From: VAXT01 sp964591295
GTDB taxonomy: Bacteria; Actinomycetota; Thermoleophilia; Gaiellales; Gaiellaceae
DNA: 64,000 nucleotides
NCBI GenBank assembly: GCA_964591295.1
Contig: CAZQAG010000003.1
Coordinates: 1 to 64,000, forward strand
Reading direction: 5' to 3'
Both the position numbers and the translations under genes were made by a program. Below are positions 42,126 through 51,328 of this stretch, in pieces (positions within the stretch are counted from its first letter, which is position 1; every line of letters starts with the position of its first letter). The notes below the pieces were generated by a model. The model was not told the DNA's origin. It did no database searches and saw only the letters and a program-made list of their open reading frames with translations.

Positions 42126-42506
42126 GTGAGCGAGCAGAGCCTCTACGAACGGCTGGGCGGCGTGAACGCAATCGCGATGGTCGTTGACCGCTTCAGCGAC
42201 GCGATCATCGAAAACCCGAAGCTCCAAGAAAACGCCGCTCTTCGAGAATGGAACGAGTCAGGCCAGTTGGAAGGCTTGAAGTTCATGAGGACACTCTGGC
42301 TCTGCCAAGAAGCTGGCGGACCCTTTCAATACACCGGCGAGAAGCTGGGCGAAGCCCATAAGGATCTCCACATCACGTCCGATGAGTTCGACGAGGTAGG
42401 GGCGGAGATCGCCAGCGCCCTCGACCATTTCAAGGTGCCGGAGCGCGAAAAGCAGGAAGTCTTGACGGCCATCGTCGCGAGGAAGGACGAGGTGGTCAAT
42501 CCCTAG
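42126..42506 (+). CDS. Group I truncated hemoglobin
   Basis: A 126-residue globin. SLYERLGGVNAIAMVVDRFSD is the typical N-terminus. The 2-on-2 fold follows, with EAHKDLHIT where the proximal His would be expected and Tyr in QYTGEKLG near the distal side. It may bind O2 or detoxify NO. GTG 42126 has AAGGAGG seven bases upstream. A divergence from group I consensus in the E helix is possible but I cannot align it here. Confidence 0.88.
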   Translation: MSEQSLYERLGGVNAIAMVVDRFSDAIIENPKLQENAALREWNESGQLEGLKFMRTLWLCQEAGGPFQYTGEKLGEAHKDLHITSDEFDEVGAEIASALDHFKVPEREKQEVLTAIVARKDEVVNP

Positions 42507-42594
42507 GGGCAACGGCCGCTCGACTCCTGGGCCGCTCCGTTACGGTCCGACGACAACGTGAGCGGAAGGTGAAGCCACAACCCAAGGAGCCTCC

Positions 42595-43014
42595 ATGTCC
42601 TCTCCCACGCCTCTGATCACCGGGACCGACTTCATCACGGTCGCGACGAAGGACTTCGACGCCGCGATCGGCTTCTACGGCGACGTGCTGGGTCTCCCCT
42701 TGTCCAAACGGTGGGGCGACATGCCCGCAGCGGAGTTCGAGACCGGCAACCTGACGATTGCCGTCATGCGGTCGGATGCCTTCGGAATCGAGTTCCAGGC
42801 CAACAACCATCCGCTCGAGCTGCGGGTCGAAGACTTCGAGGCGGCCAAGGCCGAGCTCGAGTCACGTGGCGTCGAGTTCAAGGGCGAGACGCTCGACTCG
42901 GGGGTCTGCTATCAGGCCTTCTTCGAGGACCCGGACGGCAATGCCCTGGCGATCCATCACCGTTACGCGCCCGGCCGACCCCCACAGTCAGCCGACAAGA
43001 GCGACAAGACGTAG
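42595..43014 (+). CDS. VOC-superfamily (glyoxalase-like) protein
   Basis: A 139-residue protein of two beta-alpha-beta-beta-beta modules: DFITVATKDFDAAIGFYGDVLG and LELRVEDFEAAKAELESRGV, ending FFEDPDGNALAIHHRY with the metal-ligand Glu/His positions of glyoxalase I or bleomycin-resistance folds. ATG 42595 has AAGGAG upstream. Substrate unknown. Confidence 0.88.
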   Translation: MSSPTPLITGTDFITVATKDFDAAIGFYGDVLGLPLSKRWGDMPAAEFETGNLTIAVMRSDAFGIEFQANNHPLELRVEDFEAAKAELESRGVEFKGETLDSGVCYQAFFEDPDGNALAIHHRYAPGRPPQSADKSDKT

Positions 43015-43174
43015 CACCGCTCGGCTCCGTCTCTCCGCCCTGGCGGGCGGGTACCGCCACACCGAATCTTTACAGCCCCGCGCAAAATCGTTACGCCGGC
43101 CTCACGGCGCGCGAACCACTCGGTCTTACCGTCAACGCGAGTTGGTAATTCCAAAGGTCGGAAGGGGACAGCCC
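43015..43174. other. Non-coding gap upstream of the acyltransferase
   Basis: About 160 bases with no supported gene. It contains short GC palindromes but no clear terminator or sigma-70 promoter. The only notable element is GGAAGGGG at 43160-43167, which serves the short ORF at 43175. Confidence 0.5.
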
Positions 43175-43234
43175 ATGCGCGTCCTTGCCGCACGAATCCT
43201 CACTTGGAACGATCACCGTGTCGCACAGAGCTGA
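43175..43234 (+). CDS. Possible 19-codon upstream ORF overlapping the acyltransferase start
   Basis: ATG 43175 with GGAAGGGG eight bases upstream reads MRVLAARILTWNDHRVAQS and stops at 43234, 17 bases inside the acyltransferase gene whose own GTG (43218) lacks a clear ribosome binding site. It could couple translation. Short and without homologue, so tentative. Confidence 0.3.
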   Translation: MRVLAARILTWNDHRVAQS

Positions 43235-45287
43235 CATTCAAGGTCTCCGTGCCGTCGCCGTCCTGCTCGTTGCGCTAGGCCATGCGGGAGTCCCGTTCCT
43301 GAAAGGCGGCTACGTCGGAGTGGACGTCTTTTTCGTTCTCTCCGGATACCTGATCACGGGAATTCTTCTGACCGAGGCACTCGAGAACGGCCGCGTGTCG
43401 CTGGCCAGGTTCTACGCCCGGCGGGCGCGACGCATCCTTCCCGCCGCCGTCCTCACGCTCGTCGCAACGAGCATCGCGGCCCACTATCTCCTGAACTTCG
43501 TGCGCGCTCGGGAGGTGGTCGAGGACACGATCTGGGCTTCCCTCTTCGTCGCAAACACGCACTTCGCGAGGCAGGGAAGCGACTACTTCGAGCAGGGACA
43601 GACACCTTCGCCGATCCTGCACTTCTGGTCGCTCTCCGCCGAGGAGCAGTTCTATCTCGTCTGGCCTTCCGTTCTCGCGCTGGCCCTCTTCGGAACGATT
43701 CTCGGCCGCCGAATCGGCAACCGACAAGGTGCGGTTCGCCGGCTCCTGCTCGTGATCGTCGTGGCGGGGCTTGCCTCGCTTGCCTGGTCGATCTACCAGA
43801 CGGCGGCAGCGCCTCTTACTGCCTACTTCTCCACCTTCGCGCGCGCCTGGGAGCTGGCACTCGGCGCCGGGCTCGCCGTTACTGCTGCGAGCCTGAGCCG
43901 CGTTCCCGCGGTCGCGCAGGTAGTCATGGGCTGGGCGGGGCTCGCCGCGGTGGTGTCGGCAGCGACGCTCTACTCGAGCACCACGGCCTTCCCGGGCTAC
44001 GCGGCGCTCCTTCCGGCCGGCGGTGCGGCCCTCCTGATCGCATCCGGGATGCGGGGAGGGGAGCAGCAATTCGGCGTGGGCCGGCTCCTGTCCGCGGCAC
44101 CGCTTGGCTATCTCGGGGACCGATCCTATGCGTTCTACCTCTGGCACTGGCCCGTGCTGATCATCGCGATCCACTACGCGGGTCACGAGCTCCCGGTCTT
44201 CGCCAAGCTGCTGCTGCTCCTCGGAGCGTTCTGCCTGTCGGTCGTCAGCTACGCGCTCGTCGAGAACCCGCTCAGGCGGATGAGCTGGCCGACGCCGGTC
44301 GGCGGAGTGGCCTGGCCCGCCTCGGCGGCGGTCGTGCTGCTGGTCGCGCTCGTCGTCTCCGGCTCGATTGACGGCACCGCCCGGCGGATCGAGGCCGCGG
44401 CGTCGTCCGTGCGACCCTCGGCCCTCGTGGACACGGCGGCCGCAGCAAGCCTCGACGAGACCGAGGGGGCGCTCCCGGCCGTCGTCGCCGCCGTCAGGGC
44501 AGCGGAGAGAGAAGAGCCGATCCCCTCGCCGCTCACGCCGCCGGTCGGCACTCTCCGGGACGACTTCTACCAATTCCCGAACGGCTGCACGCCTCGCGGA
44601 AGCCAGACCAGGAGCAGGATCTGCCGGCTCGGCGACCGGAGTAGCGCGAAGTCGATCGTCGTCATCGGTGACTCGCATGCACAGATGTGGATGCCCACGA
44701 TCCTGCACATGGCACAGCACGACGGCTGGGTCGTGATCCCGTTCGTCAAAGTGAGCTGCATCCCCCGCTCCTGGGTCGACTCGCCGCGAGGCTGCGGCGC
44801 GTGGTACCGATGGGTGAAGCAGCGCGCGGCGGCCCTGCGCCCGGACGTGACGCTCGTCATCGGCAGCTGGTCGGGCACCTGGGAGCCGCGGCGCGCGATT
44901 CGCGCGGTCGCCGCCCTCAGCGCCGCGATGCGACCGCACTCACGAAGCGTGATCGTCGTGGACGACCCGCCCGGTCAGCGCCGCGACCCCACCGACTGCG
45001 TGCTCGACTCGCGCTCCAACATGAAGACGTGCTCGCGCTTCCAGACGAGGACGCAGCAGGAGACGAGCGCGGCCATCAGGGCGAATGCGCGCAGGCAGCG
45101 TGCCGGCTTCCTCGAGACGAGAGGCTTGTTCTGCGCGCTCACACAAGCGCCCGGCGCCAGGTTCCTCTGCCCGCTCGTCATCAATCAGACGATCACGTAC
45201 GTCGACCGCGGGCACGTCTCGAGGACGTATGCGCTGGAGCTTGCGCAGCCGTTCCGAGCCCGTTTCCGCGTCGAGCTCTTTGGCTAG
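43218..45287 (+). CDS. Acyltransferase 3 (OafA/YrhL) with C-terminal SGNH domain
   Basis: A 689-residue membrane O-acyltransferase. The acyltransferase-3 domain (residues 1-370) has about ten helices, with DIQGLRAVAVLLVALGHAG, GYVGVDVFFVLSGYLI and the RRARRILPA motif. The C-terminal SGNH hydrolase-like domain begins VVIGDSHAQMW and ends with DRGHVS, the catalytic Asp-His. Such enzymes O-acetylate surface polysaccharides or peptidoglycan. GTG 43218 gives the conserved N-terminus; a TTG 11 codons upstream is also in frame. It may be translationally coupled to the short ORF overlapping its start. Confidence 0.9.
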   Translation: MSHRADIQGLRAVAVLLVALGHAGVPFLKGGYVGVDVFFVLSGYLITGILLTEALENGRVSLARFYARRARRILPAAVLTLVATSIAAHYLLNFVRAREVVEDTIWASLFVANTHFARQGSDYFEQGQTPSPILHFWSLSAEEQFYLVWPSVLALALFGTILGRRIGNRQGAVRRLLLVIVVAGLASLAWSIYQTAAAPLTAYFSTFARAWELALGAGLAVTAASLSRVPAVAQVVMGWAGLAAVVSAATLYSSTTAFPGYAALLPAGGAALLIASGMRGGEQQFGVGRLLSAAPLGYLGDRSYAFYLWHWPVLIIAIHYAGHELPVFAKLLLLLGAFCLSVVSYALVENPLRRMSWPTPVGGVAWPASAAVVLLVALVVSGSIDGTARRIEAAASSVRPSALVDTAAAASLDETEGALPAVVAAVRAAEREEPIPSPLTPPVGTLRDDFYQFPNGCTPRGSQTRSRICRLGDRSSAKSIVVIGDSHAQMWMPTILHMAQHDGWVVIPFVKVSCIPRSWVDSPRGCGAWYRWVKQRAAALRPDVTLVIGSWSGTWEPRRAIRAVAALSAAMRPHSRSVIVVDDPPGQRRDPTDCVLDSRSNMKTCSRFQTRTQQETSAAIRANARRQRAGFLETRGLFCALTQAPGARFLCPLVINQTITYVDRGHVSRTYALELAQPFRARFRVELFG

Positions 45288-45324
45288 AACAGCCTGAGAG
45301 CCGGAAAGCCGAGCGCCTTGCCGT

Positions 45325-45594
45325 CTAGACGGCTTGGCGTTCGGCCCAGCGCGCGCGGGCCTTGGCCGCCTCGACCTCTCGGTCCTTGGGCGGCGCAGAC
45401 GTCACGAGCTCTCCGAGCAGACGCGCCGATGCGGCCGAGACCTCGTCGACGGCGCGCTCGAACGCGGCCTCGTTCACCTTCGACGGCTTCGTGAAGCCGC
45501 TGATCTTGCGGACGTATTGCAGCGCCGCGTCGCGCACCTCTTCCTCGGTGGCGGACGGCTCGAAGTTGTAGAGCGTGTGGATGTTTCGGCACAT
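45325..45594 (-). CDS. DUF2277 family protein
   Basis: An 89-residue conserved actinobacterial protein starting MCRNIHTLYNFEPSAT and containing LQYVRKISGFTKPSKVNEAAF, the diagnostic segment of DUF2277. It is helical and soluble; function is unknown in the family. The ATG at 45594 gives the exact family start (a Cys at position 2). It converges on the acyltransferase gene and is divergent from the aldehyde dehydrogenase. Confidence 0.88.
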   Translation of the reverse strand: MCRNIHTLYNFEPSATEEEVRDAALQYVRKISGFTKPSKVNEAAFERAVDEVSAASARLLGELVTSAPPKDREVEAAKARARWAERQAV

Positions 45595-45652
45595 GGCGGA
45601 GAGCCTAGCGCGGCGGCCGTAATCTGTCGGAACCTGATCGAAAGGAGCCTTC

Positions 45653-47113
45653 GTGGCAACGACCGTCCGCACACTCCAGAACTTCATCGCCGGCGACTGG
45701 GCCGACTCGACCGGCGAGCAGGTGAGGCAGATCGTCTCCCCCGTCACCGGCGAGACCCTCGCCGAGGTACCCGACGCGAGCCCGGAAGACGTGGCGCGCG
45801 CTGCGAAGGCGGCTCGCGACGCTCAGCCCGGCTGGGCCGCGCTCTCGGCCTGGGATCGAGCGAAGATCTGCCACACGATCGCGGAGAAAATCGACGAGCG
45901 CCGCGAGGACATGGCCCGCGAGCTCACGCTCGAACAGGGCAAGCCGTACACGGCGGAGGCGCTGCCCGACCTGGAGGAGACGGCCGAGAACTTCCGCATC
46001 GCGGCCGAGGACGTCAAGCGGATGGAGTCGGCGATCATCCCGTCGCAGGACGTCAACAAGCGCATCCTCACCTTCCGCAAGCCGAACGGCGTCTACGCCG
46101 CGATCACGCCCTGGAACTTCCCGACGCTGATCCCCGTGGAGCTGATCGCGCCCGGCATCGCTGCGGGGAACACGATCGTGATGAAGCCGTCCGAGTGGAC
46201 GCCGATCGCGATGGCCACGTTCATGCAGGCCATGGCCGATGCGGGCCTTCCCGAAGGAGTGGTCAACGTCATCTACGGCGGCGGCGAGGTCGGCGAGCGG
46301 CTGATCACAGACGAGTCGATCGACTGCATCGCATTCATCGGGTCGCACACCACGGCCGAGAAGATCGTCCGGGCCGCGGGCCTCAAGCGCTCGCTGATCG
46401 AGGCGAGCGGCAACGGCCCGGTGATCGTCCTCGACGATGCCGATCTCGAGTCGGCCGCGAAAGGCGCGGTCTTCGGCGGCTTCTTCTGCGCCGGCCAGGT
46501 GTGCTGCGCGACCGAGCGTGTGCTCGTCGACAAGCGCGTCCACGACGACTTCCTCGCCGCGGTCGTCAAGGAGGCCGAGACGTGGAAGCTCGGCGACCCC
46601 TACGACGACGACACCCTCGTCGGGCCGATGAACAACGAGCCGACGGCGCAGAAGATGGACCAACACCTCGAGGACGCCCTGGGCAAGGGCGCCGAGATCG
46701 TCGTCGGCGGGCAGCGTGACGGCGACCGACCGACCAACCTCTACTACCAGCCGACCGTGGTCGACCAGGTGGGCACCGACACGCTCATCAACCGCGACGA
46801 GACGTTCGGGCCGATCGTCCCGCTGATCACGGTCGACGGCGACGACCAGGCGCTCGAGGTGGCGAACGACTCGTACCTCGGCCTCCAGGCCGCCGTCTAC
46901 ACGAAGAGCCTCAACCGAGCGTTCCGCTTCCTCGACAACCTGCAGGTCGGCAACGTCGTCGTCAACGACTCGACCGACTACTGGGAGGCGCACGAGCCGT
47001 TCGGAGGCGGCTCCGGGACGAGGTCGGGTTGGGGCCGGATCGGCGGCCGCTACACGATGCTGGACATGACCGACCTGAAGACGGCGGTGATCGACACGAG
47101 CGGGTTGGACTGA
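45653..47113 (+). CDS. NAD(P)-dependent aldehyde dehydrogenase
   Basis: A 486-residue class of ALDH superfamily. PWNFPTLIPVELIAP is the cofactor-binding motif, EASGNGPVIV holds the general base Glu and FFCAGQVCCATERV the catalytic Cys (two adjacent Cys). It resembles succinate-semialdehyde and related medium-chain dehydrogenases; the substrate is not certain. GTG 45653 has AAAGGAG seven bases upstream. The TGA overlaps the likely start of the MFS gene. Confidence 0.93.
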   Translation: MATTVRTLQNFIAGDWADSTGEQVRQIVSPVTGETLAEVPDASPEDVARAAKAARDAQPGWAALSAWDRAKICHTIAEKIDERREDMARELTLEQGKPYTAEALPDLEETAENFRIAAEDVKRMESAIIPSQDVNKRILTFRKPNGVYAAITPWNFPTLIPVELIAPGIAAGNTIVMKPSEWTPIAMATFMQAMADAGLPEGVVNVIYGGGEVGERLITDESIDCIAFIGSHTTAEKIVRAAGLKRSLIEASGNGPVIVLDDADLESAAKGAVFGGFFCAGQVCCATERVLVDKRVHDDFLAAVVKEAETWKLGDPYDDDTLVGPMNNEPTAQKMDQHLEDALGKGAEIVVGGQRDGDRPTNLYYQPTVVDQVGTDTLINRDETFGPIVPLITVDGDDQALEVANDSYLGLQAAVYTKSLNRAFRFLDNLQVGNVVVNDSTDYWEAHEPFGGGSGTRSGWGRIGGRYTMLDMTDLKTAVIDTSGLD

Positions 47114-48198
47114 AGTACGCCGCCCTCCTCGCGCTGGCTGCGCTCGACGCCGCCGGCTACGGGATGCTTGCGCCGGTCCTCCCGGAGATCGGGGAGCAGA
47201 CAGGCACCGGGCCGGGCGTCGCCGGTGTGCTCGTCGCCTGCTTCGGGCTGGGCCAGCTCGCCGGCTACCCGGTCGCGGGCTTCCTCGGGCAACGACGCGG
47301 GGCCTCGTGGGTGCTGCGCATCTCGCTCGTGCTCTTGCTCGCCGGGGACGCTGCGTTCGTGCTCGGGGATGGGCTCGCCGTGTGGTTTCCCGCGCGCGCG
47401 CTCCAGGGCGTGGGTGCGGCAGGGCTCTGGATCGGGGTGAGCTTCGCGATCCTCGAGCTGTGGCCCGAGCAGGCGTACCAGCGAATCGCAGGCGCACTGG
47501 CCGCCTACTCGGCCGGAGCAATCGTCGGGCCGGCACTGGGCGCCGTCCACGGGATCAGGGCGCCGTTCGTGCTCCATGCGCTCGTGACCCTCGCGGCGTT
47601 CCTCCCGGTGATCGTGCTCGGGGCTGCGGAAGCGCGCGCCCAGATCGGATCGGATCGCTCGGTGCTCCGAACGCGCGCGTTCGCCCTCTCTGCCGCCGGC
47701 ATCGTGCTGATCGCGCTCACGATCGGCACCCTCGACGGGCCGCTGCCTCTCCACTTCGCGGAGCGTCTCGATCAGGCCGAGATCGCGGGCCTGTACGTCC
47801 TCATCGCCATCGTGGTCGCAGCAGGCGCGATCTGGGCCGGGAAGCTCAAGCCGGTCACCGCTCTTGTGGCCGGGGCGATCCTGATTCCGATCGGCATAGC
47901 CGTCGTCGGAGCGACCGGCGCCGTCTCCAGCTGGATCCCTGGCCTGGCAGTCGCGGGAATGGGCTTCGGGCTCGGCGAGGCCGGCGCCCTCGGGATCCTG
48001 CTCGCAGCGGTGCCGAGAGAGCGGATCGTCACCGCGTGGGTGACCTCGGCGCAGCTATGGGCGGCCGGCTACCTCGTCGGGCCGGCCGTGGCGGGGCTCT
48101 TCGCCGAGGCCTTCGGCTATGCCGTTCTCGGAGCCGTGCCACTAGTGGGCTCGCTGCTCGTCGCGTACGTCTTGCGGTTCGGTCGGGCAGCCACGTGA
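47110..48198 (+). CDS. Major facilitator superfamily transporter (likely CTG start)
   Basis: A 362-residue transporter with about twelve helices. The first starts KYAALLALAALDAAGYGMLA and the inter-helix motif FLGQRRGASWVLR matches the MFS loop 2-3 signature. No ATG, GTG or TTG exists near this conserved start. CTG 47110 overlaps the aldehyde dehydrogenase TGA as CTGA, in the same pattern as other coupled pairs here, so it is the likely start; the only other option is TTG 47029, which would add 27 residues that look like shadow sequence. Substrate unknown; adjacency to an aldehyde dehydrogenase may indicate metabolite export. Confidence 0.85.
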   Translation: MKYAALLALAALDAAGYGMLAPVLPEIGEQTGTGPGVAGVLVACFGLGQLAGYPVAGFLGQRRGASWVLRISLVLLLAGDAAFVLGDGLAVWFPARALQGVGAAGLWIGVSFAILELWPEQAYQRIAGALAAYSAGAIVGPALGAVHGIRAPFVLHALVTLAAFLPVIVLGAAEARAQIGSDRSVLRTRAFALSAAGIVLIALTIGTLDGPLPLHFAERLDQAEIAGLYVLIAIVVAAGAIWAGKLKPVTALVAGAILIPIGIAVVGATGAVSSWIPGLAVAGMGFGLGEAGALGILLAAVPRERIVTAWVTSAQLWAAGYLVGPAVAGLFAEAFGYAVLGAVPLVGSLLVAYVLRFGRAAT

Positions 48199-48225
48199 AC
48201 TGAAGCGTGAAGTAGCGTCCGCTGC

Positions 48226-49353
48226 GTGGAGGGCTCACGAGGCGAGGAGCGTGTCACCCCGCTCGAGCTCTTCTTCGACCTCGTCTTCGTCTTTGCGATC
48301 ACGCAGGTCACGAGCATGCTCTCGGACGACCCGACCTGGGGCGGCGTCGGGCGGGCGATGCTCGTGCTGGGCGCGCTCTGGTGGGCCTGGACCGGCTACG
48401 CCTGGCTGACGAATACGGTCAACCCGGACGCGGGGGCCGTGCGACTGGCAATCCTCGGGGCGATGGGTGCGATGCTCGTCGTGGCGCTCGCGGTGCCGCA
48501 TGCCTTCGGAGACGACGGGATTCTCTTCGGTGTCGCCTACTTCGCCGTCCGCCTCCTGCACATCGTCCTCTTCGCCCTCGCAGCCCGAGGCGACCGCGAA
48601 CTGCTCCGCAGCGTCCTGCGGCTTGGGATCGGGGCCACGATCGGATCGGGGCTCATCGTCATCGCCGGCTTCACCGACGGCGTGGCTCAGGCCGCCCTCT
48701 GGACGATCGCGCTCTCGCTCGACTACCTTGGCGGAGCCTTCAGCAGCGGCGGTTGGCGTGTCTCGCCGGGGCACTTTGCAGAGCGCCACGGCCTGATCAT
48801 CATCATCGCCCTGGGCGAGTCGATCATTGCCATCGGAGTCGGCGCGCGCGGCGAACTGGACGAGGGCGTGATCACGGCCGCCGTCCTCGGCATCGCCGTC
48901 ATCGCAGCCCTCTGGTGGTCGTACTTCGACGTGGTCGCCCTCGTCGCGGAACGGAAGCTCAAAGAAGCGAGTGGCGTCGCGCAGGCATCACTTGCTCGAG
49001 ACACGTACAGCTACCTCCACCTGCCGATGGTCGCGGGCATCGTCCTCTTTGCCCTCGCCCTGAAGCAGACGCTCGGTCACATCGGCGACGAGCTCGACGC
49101 CGTCGGTGCTGTCGCGCTCTGCGGCGGCCCGGCGATGTACCTGCTCGCCCACGACGCGATGCGCTTTCGCACGAGCCGGACGTACAACGGGCGGCGGCTG
49201 CTCGCGGTGATCGCGCTCCTGGCGCTTCTTCCGGTCGCGCTCTCGGTGCCCGCGCTCGCCGCGCTCGGCGCTGTGACGGCTGTCTGCTGGGCGCTCGTTG
49301 CCTGGGAGGCACTGCGCCATTCCGATACGAGAGCCCGCATTCGCCACGCCTGA
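48226..49353 (+). CDS. Low temperature requirement A (LtrA) family membrane protein
   Basis: A 375-residue protein with about ten hydrophobic helices. The family signature is seen at the N-terminus VTPLELFFDLVFVFAITQV and in EISI-like IALGESIIAIGVG and LWWSYFD. Function of LtrA proteins is not established. GTG 48226. It follows the MFS gene by 27 bases in the same direction. Confidence 0.9.
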   Translation: MEGSRGEERVTPLELFFDLVFVFAITQVTSMLSDDPTWGGVGRAMLVLGALWWAWTGYAWLTNTVNPDAGAVRLAILGAMGAMLVVALAVPHAFGDDGILFGVAYFAVRLLHIVLFALAARGDRELLRSVLRLGIGATIGSGLIVIAGFTDGVAQAALWTIALSLDYLGGAFSSGGWRVSPGHFAERHGLIIIIALGESIIAIGVGARGELDEGVITAAVLGIAVIAALWWSYFDVVALVAERKLKEASGVAQASLARDTYSYLHLPMVAGIVLFALALKQTLGHIGDELDAVGAVALCGGPAMYLLAHDAMRFRTSRTYNGRRLLAVIALLALLPVALSVPALAALGAVTAVCWALVAWEALRHSDTRARIRHA

Positions 49354-49420
49354 AGCTTGCGCTTTCTTACCCCTCCCTTGAGGGTCTCTTTGGCCTGCGA
49401 GGCCGACGATGTAGGAACAG

Positions 49421-50050
49421 ATGCGCAGGCTCGCAATCATTGCCATTGCGGCCGTTTCACTCGTGGCCGCCCAGGCCTCAGACGCGGCGATCGTCACGCG
49501 CCATGACCGGGCCGGACGCGTCGTCACATTCGACGTTCGCGCGCCCGGCGTGCAGGTGGGCTGGTATGCAGCCGTCCTTCGCAACACCATTCACGGGGAC
49601 GAGATCGAGACTGCCCGCATCCGCATCGTGCACCCCAGCCGGATCTCGATGCTGTGTGAAGGCAGGTATACGCAGAGCTGCTACGAGGGCGACGAGAAGG
49701 GCGGCGTCCTGATCATCCCTGCGGGCCGTTCGGCCTGGGCAGCGCACCTTCTCGTGCACGAGTACGCGCACCACATCGACATGGCGCGGTCGAACTTCCT
49801 GTTCACGGACAAGCCGTGGGCGCCCACCTGGTGGTCGGCACGAGGCGTGAAAGCCGCGCTCGCCAAAGGACAGATGTCGCTCACCGACAGCCTCGGTTGG
49901 GAACGCGCGGTCGGAGAGATCTTCGCCGAGGACTACGTGCAGCTCAACCTGCGCTCTCGCTACAGCATCGGCTGGCTCGCCCCGCCGAGTAACGCGATCA
50001 AGGCCGCGCTCCGGCGCGACCTGCGCTCCGGAATTACGCCGGGCTCCTAG
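49421..50050 (+). CDS. Secreted protein with HExxH zinc-protease-like motif
   Basis: A 209-residue protein with signal peptide MRRLAIIAIAAVSLVAAQAS. HEYAHHID (about residue 120) gives HExxH and IFAEDY about 45 residues later could supply the third ligand, as in gluzincin-like peptidases. Two Cys (MLCEGRYTQSC) may form a disulfide. No family recognised beyond this motif. Start ATG 49421. The stop at 50050 abuts the convergent gene's end. Confidence 0.7.
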   Translation: MRRLAIIAIAAVSLVAAQASDAAIVTRHDRAGRVVTFDVRAPGVQVGWYAAVLRNTIHGDEIETARIRIVHPSRISMLCEGRYTQSCYEGDEKGGVLIIPAGRSAWAAHLLVHEYAHHIDMARSNFLFTDKPWAPTWWSARGVKAALAKGQMSLTDSLGWERAVGEIFAEDYVQLNLRSRYSIGWLAPPSNAIKAALRRDLRSGITPGS

Positions 50051-50950
50051 TTACTTGCGCACGCGGGTCACCCAGTAGTCCGTATTCGGCTCCGGCGGGG
50101 TCCCGAAGCGGGCATTCACCGCGTACAGGTGTCGGCCGAACTCGTCGATCGTCGTGGGAACGTCGAACTGGGGACTCGTGATCTCGCGGACGACCCTCCC
50201 GGAAGCGAGATCGCGCCGCACGCGCACGACCGCGATCCGATTGGCCGTGTTGCGAACGACGTAGAGCGTCCGGCCGTCGAGCAGGATGCCGTCTCCGGCC
50301 ATGACCGTCGAGCCGCCGAGGTCGATCTCGTCGGTGACTCCGCGGCGGTTGACCTTGAACAGCTTGCCGGTGTTCGACTGGACGATTACGAGCGTGCGCC
50401 CGTTCGGAGTCGCGTCGATGCCGTTCGTGTTGAAGTTCTCTCCGAAGACGATGTCGCCGGTGAGCGGGATGGCTCTCGCCGGTCCGAGCCTCCCGTTGCG
50501 CCCGATTCGCACCTTGTAGAGGAACGGCTTGAACGAGTCGGTGAACCAGGCGGCGTCACGTGTCACGACCACGTCGTTCACGAACGTCGGCGCCGTGGCG
50601 AAGTTGAACTGAGCGATGTCCGCGCCGGTCCTGGCGTCGTAGACGAAGCCGCTGCCGGTGGGCCCGCCCGCGACGAACAGGCGGCCTCGATGGAAGTCGA
50701 CCCCGATCGCACGTCGCCCCCGGTCGGGAACGAGCACGGCCCCCTGGCCGGTGCGAAGGTCGCCGCGCCAGATGCGCCCGGTCGGAATCGAGCCGACGTA
50801 GACGGTTGTGCCTCTCCCGATCGCGATGCCTTCGGGCTGGAACCCGTCTGGCAGGTCGATTCGGTCGGGGAACGGGCTGGCGCTCGAGGCGGCGAGCGGT
50901 AGCAATAGAGCGAGACCCGCAAGCGCGACGAACAAGTGAAAGCGTCTCAT
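50051..50950 (-). CDS. Secreted SMP-30/NHL-like beta-propeller protein
   Basis: A 299-residue protein with signal peptide (HLFVALAGLALLLPLAASSA) followed by six repeats of a beta-propeller, for example FQPEGIAIGRGTTVYVGSIP and FNTNGIDATPNGRTLVIVQ, the latter with an Asn/Asp metal-ligand pattern as in SMP-30/gluconolactonase. It could be a lactonase or a binding protein. ATG 50950 has AAAGGAG six bases upstream; the GTG one codon before is less well spaced. Confidence 0.82.
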   Translation of the reverse strand: MRRFHLFVALAGLALLLPLAASSASPFPDRIDLPDGFQPEGIAIGRGTTVYVGSIPTGRIWRGDLRTGQGAVLVPDRGRRAIGVDFHRGRLFVAGGPTGSGFVYDARTGADIAQFNFATAPTFVNDVVVTRDAAWFTDSFKPFLYKVRIGRNGRLGPARAIPLTGDIVFGENFNTNGIDATPNGRTLVIVQSNTGKLFKVNRRGVTDEIDLGGSTVMAGDGILLDGRTLYVVRNTANRIAVVRVRRDLASGRVVREITSPQFDVPTTIDEFGRHLYAVNARFGTPPEPNTDYWVTRVRK

Positions 50951-51097
50951 CACAAGCTCCTTTCTCGGACTGACGGCTGGTTTCTTCGCCTACCCGGATA
51001 CGGGCAAACGAACCATCCGGTTCACTCGACCCCCCACCCGATCACTTTCGGCCTGGGACAGAGGCGGCGCAACGGGGTCCGGAGCTACGCTTCTCCC

Positions 51098-51301
51098 ATG
51101 CTTCACAAGGTGCGTTCCTTCTGGAAGAAGCTCACCGGGTCGTCGCTCCAGCGCAGCGACTACTCGACGGAGTCGAGGCAGCACATGGAGAACTACGACG
51201 CCGTGGCCGCCCGTTACGACATCGACGTGCAATCCGACGGCGGGCACGACTTTCCGCCGAACTACGTGAGGCCGGTCGACGAGGGCCGGCCCCGCAAGTA
51301 A
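51098..51301 (+). CDS. Small hypothetical protein
   Basis: A 67-residue, charged, Tyr-rich protein from ATG 51098 (MLHKVRSFWKKLTGSS, then YDAVAARYDIDVQSD and FPPNYVRPVDEGRPRK). The start of the longer frame at 50936 overlaps the secreted gene and looks noncoding. No family recognised. Reading frame statistics favour coding but homologues would be needed. Confidence 0.5.
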   Translation: MLHKVRSFWKKLTGSSLQRSDYSTESRQHMENYDAVAARYDIDVQSDGGHDFPPNYVRPVDEGRPRK

Positions 51302-51328
51302 ACGGAGCCGACCCCCGAACCTAGCTCG

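Noticed and set aside
45605..47536. A 643-residue minus-strand frame opposite the aldehyde dehydrogenase
   Set aside because: Shadow of the ALDH gene; it is rich in Arg, Val and Asp with no recognisable domain.
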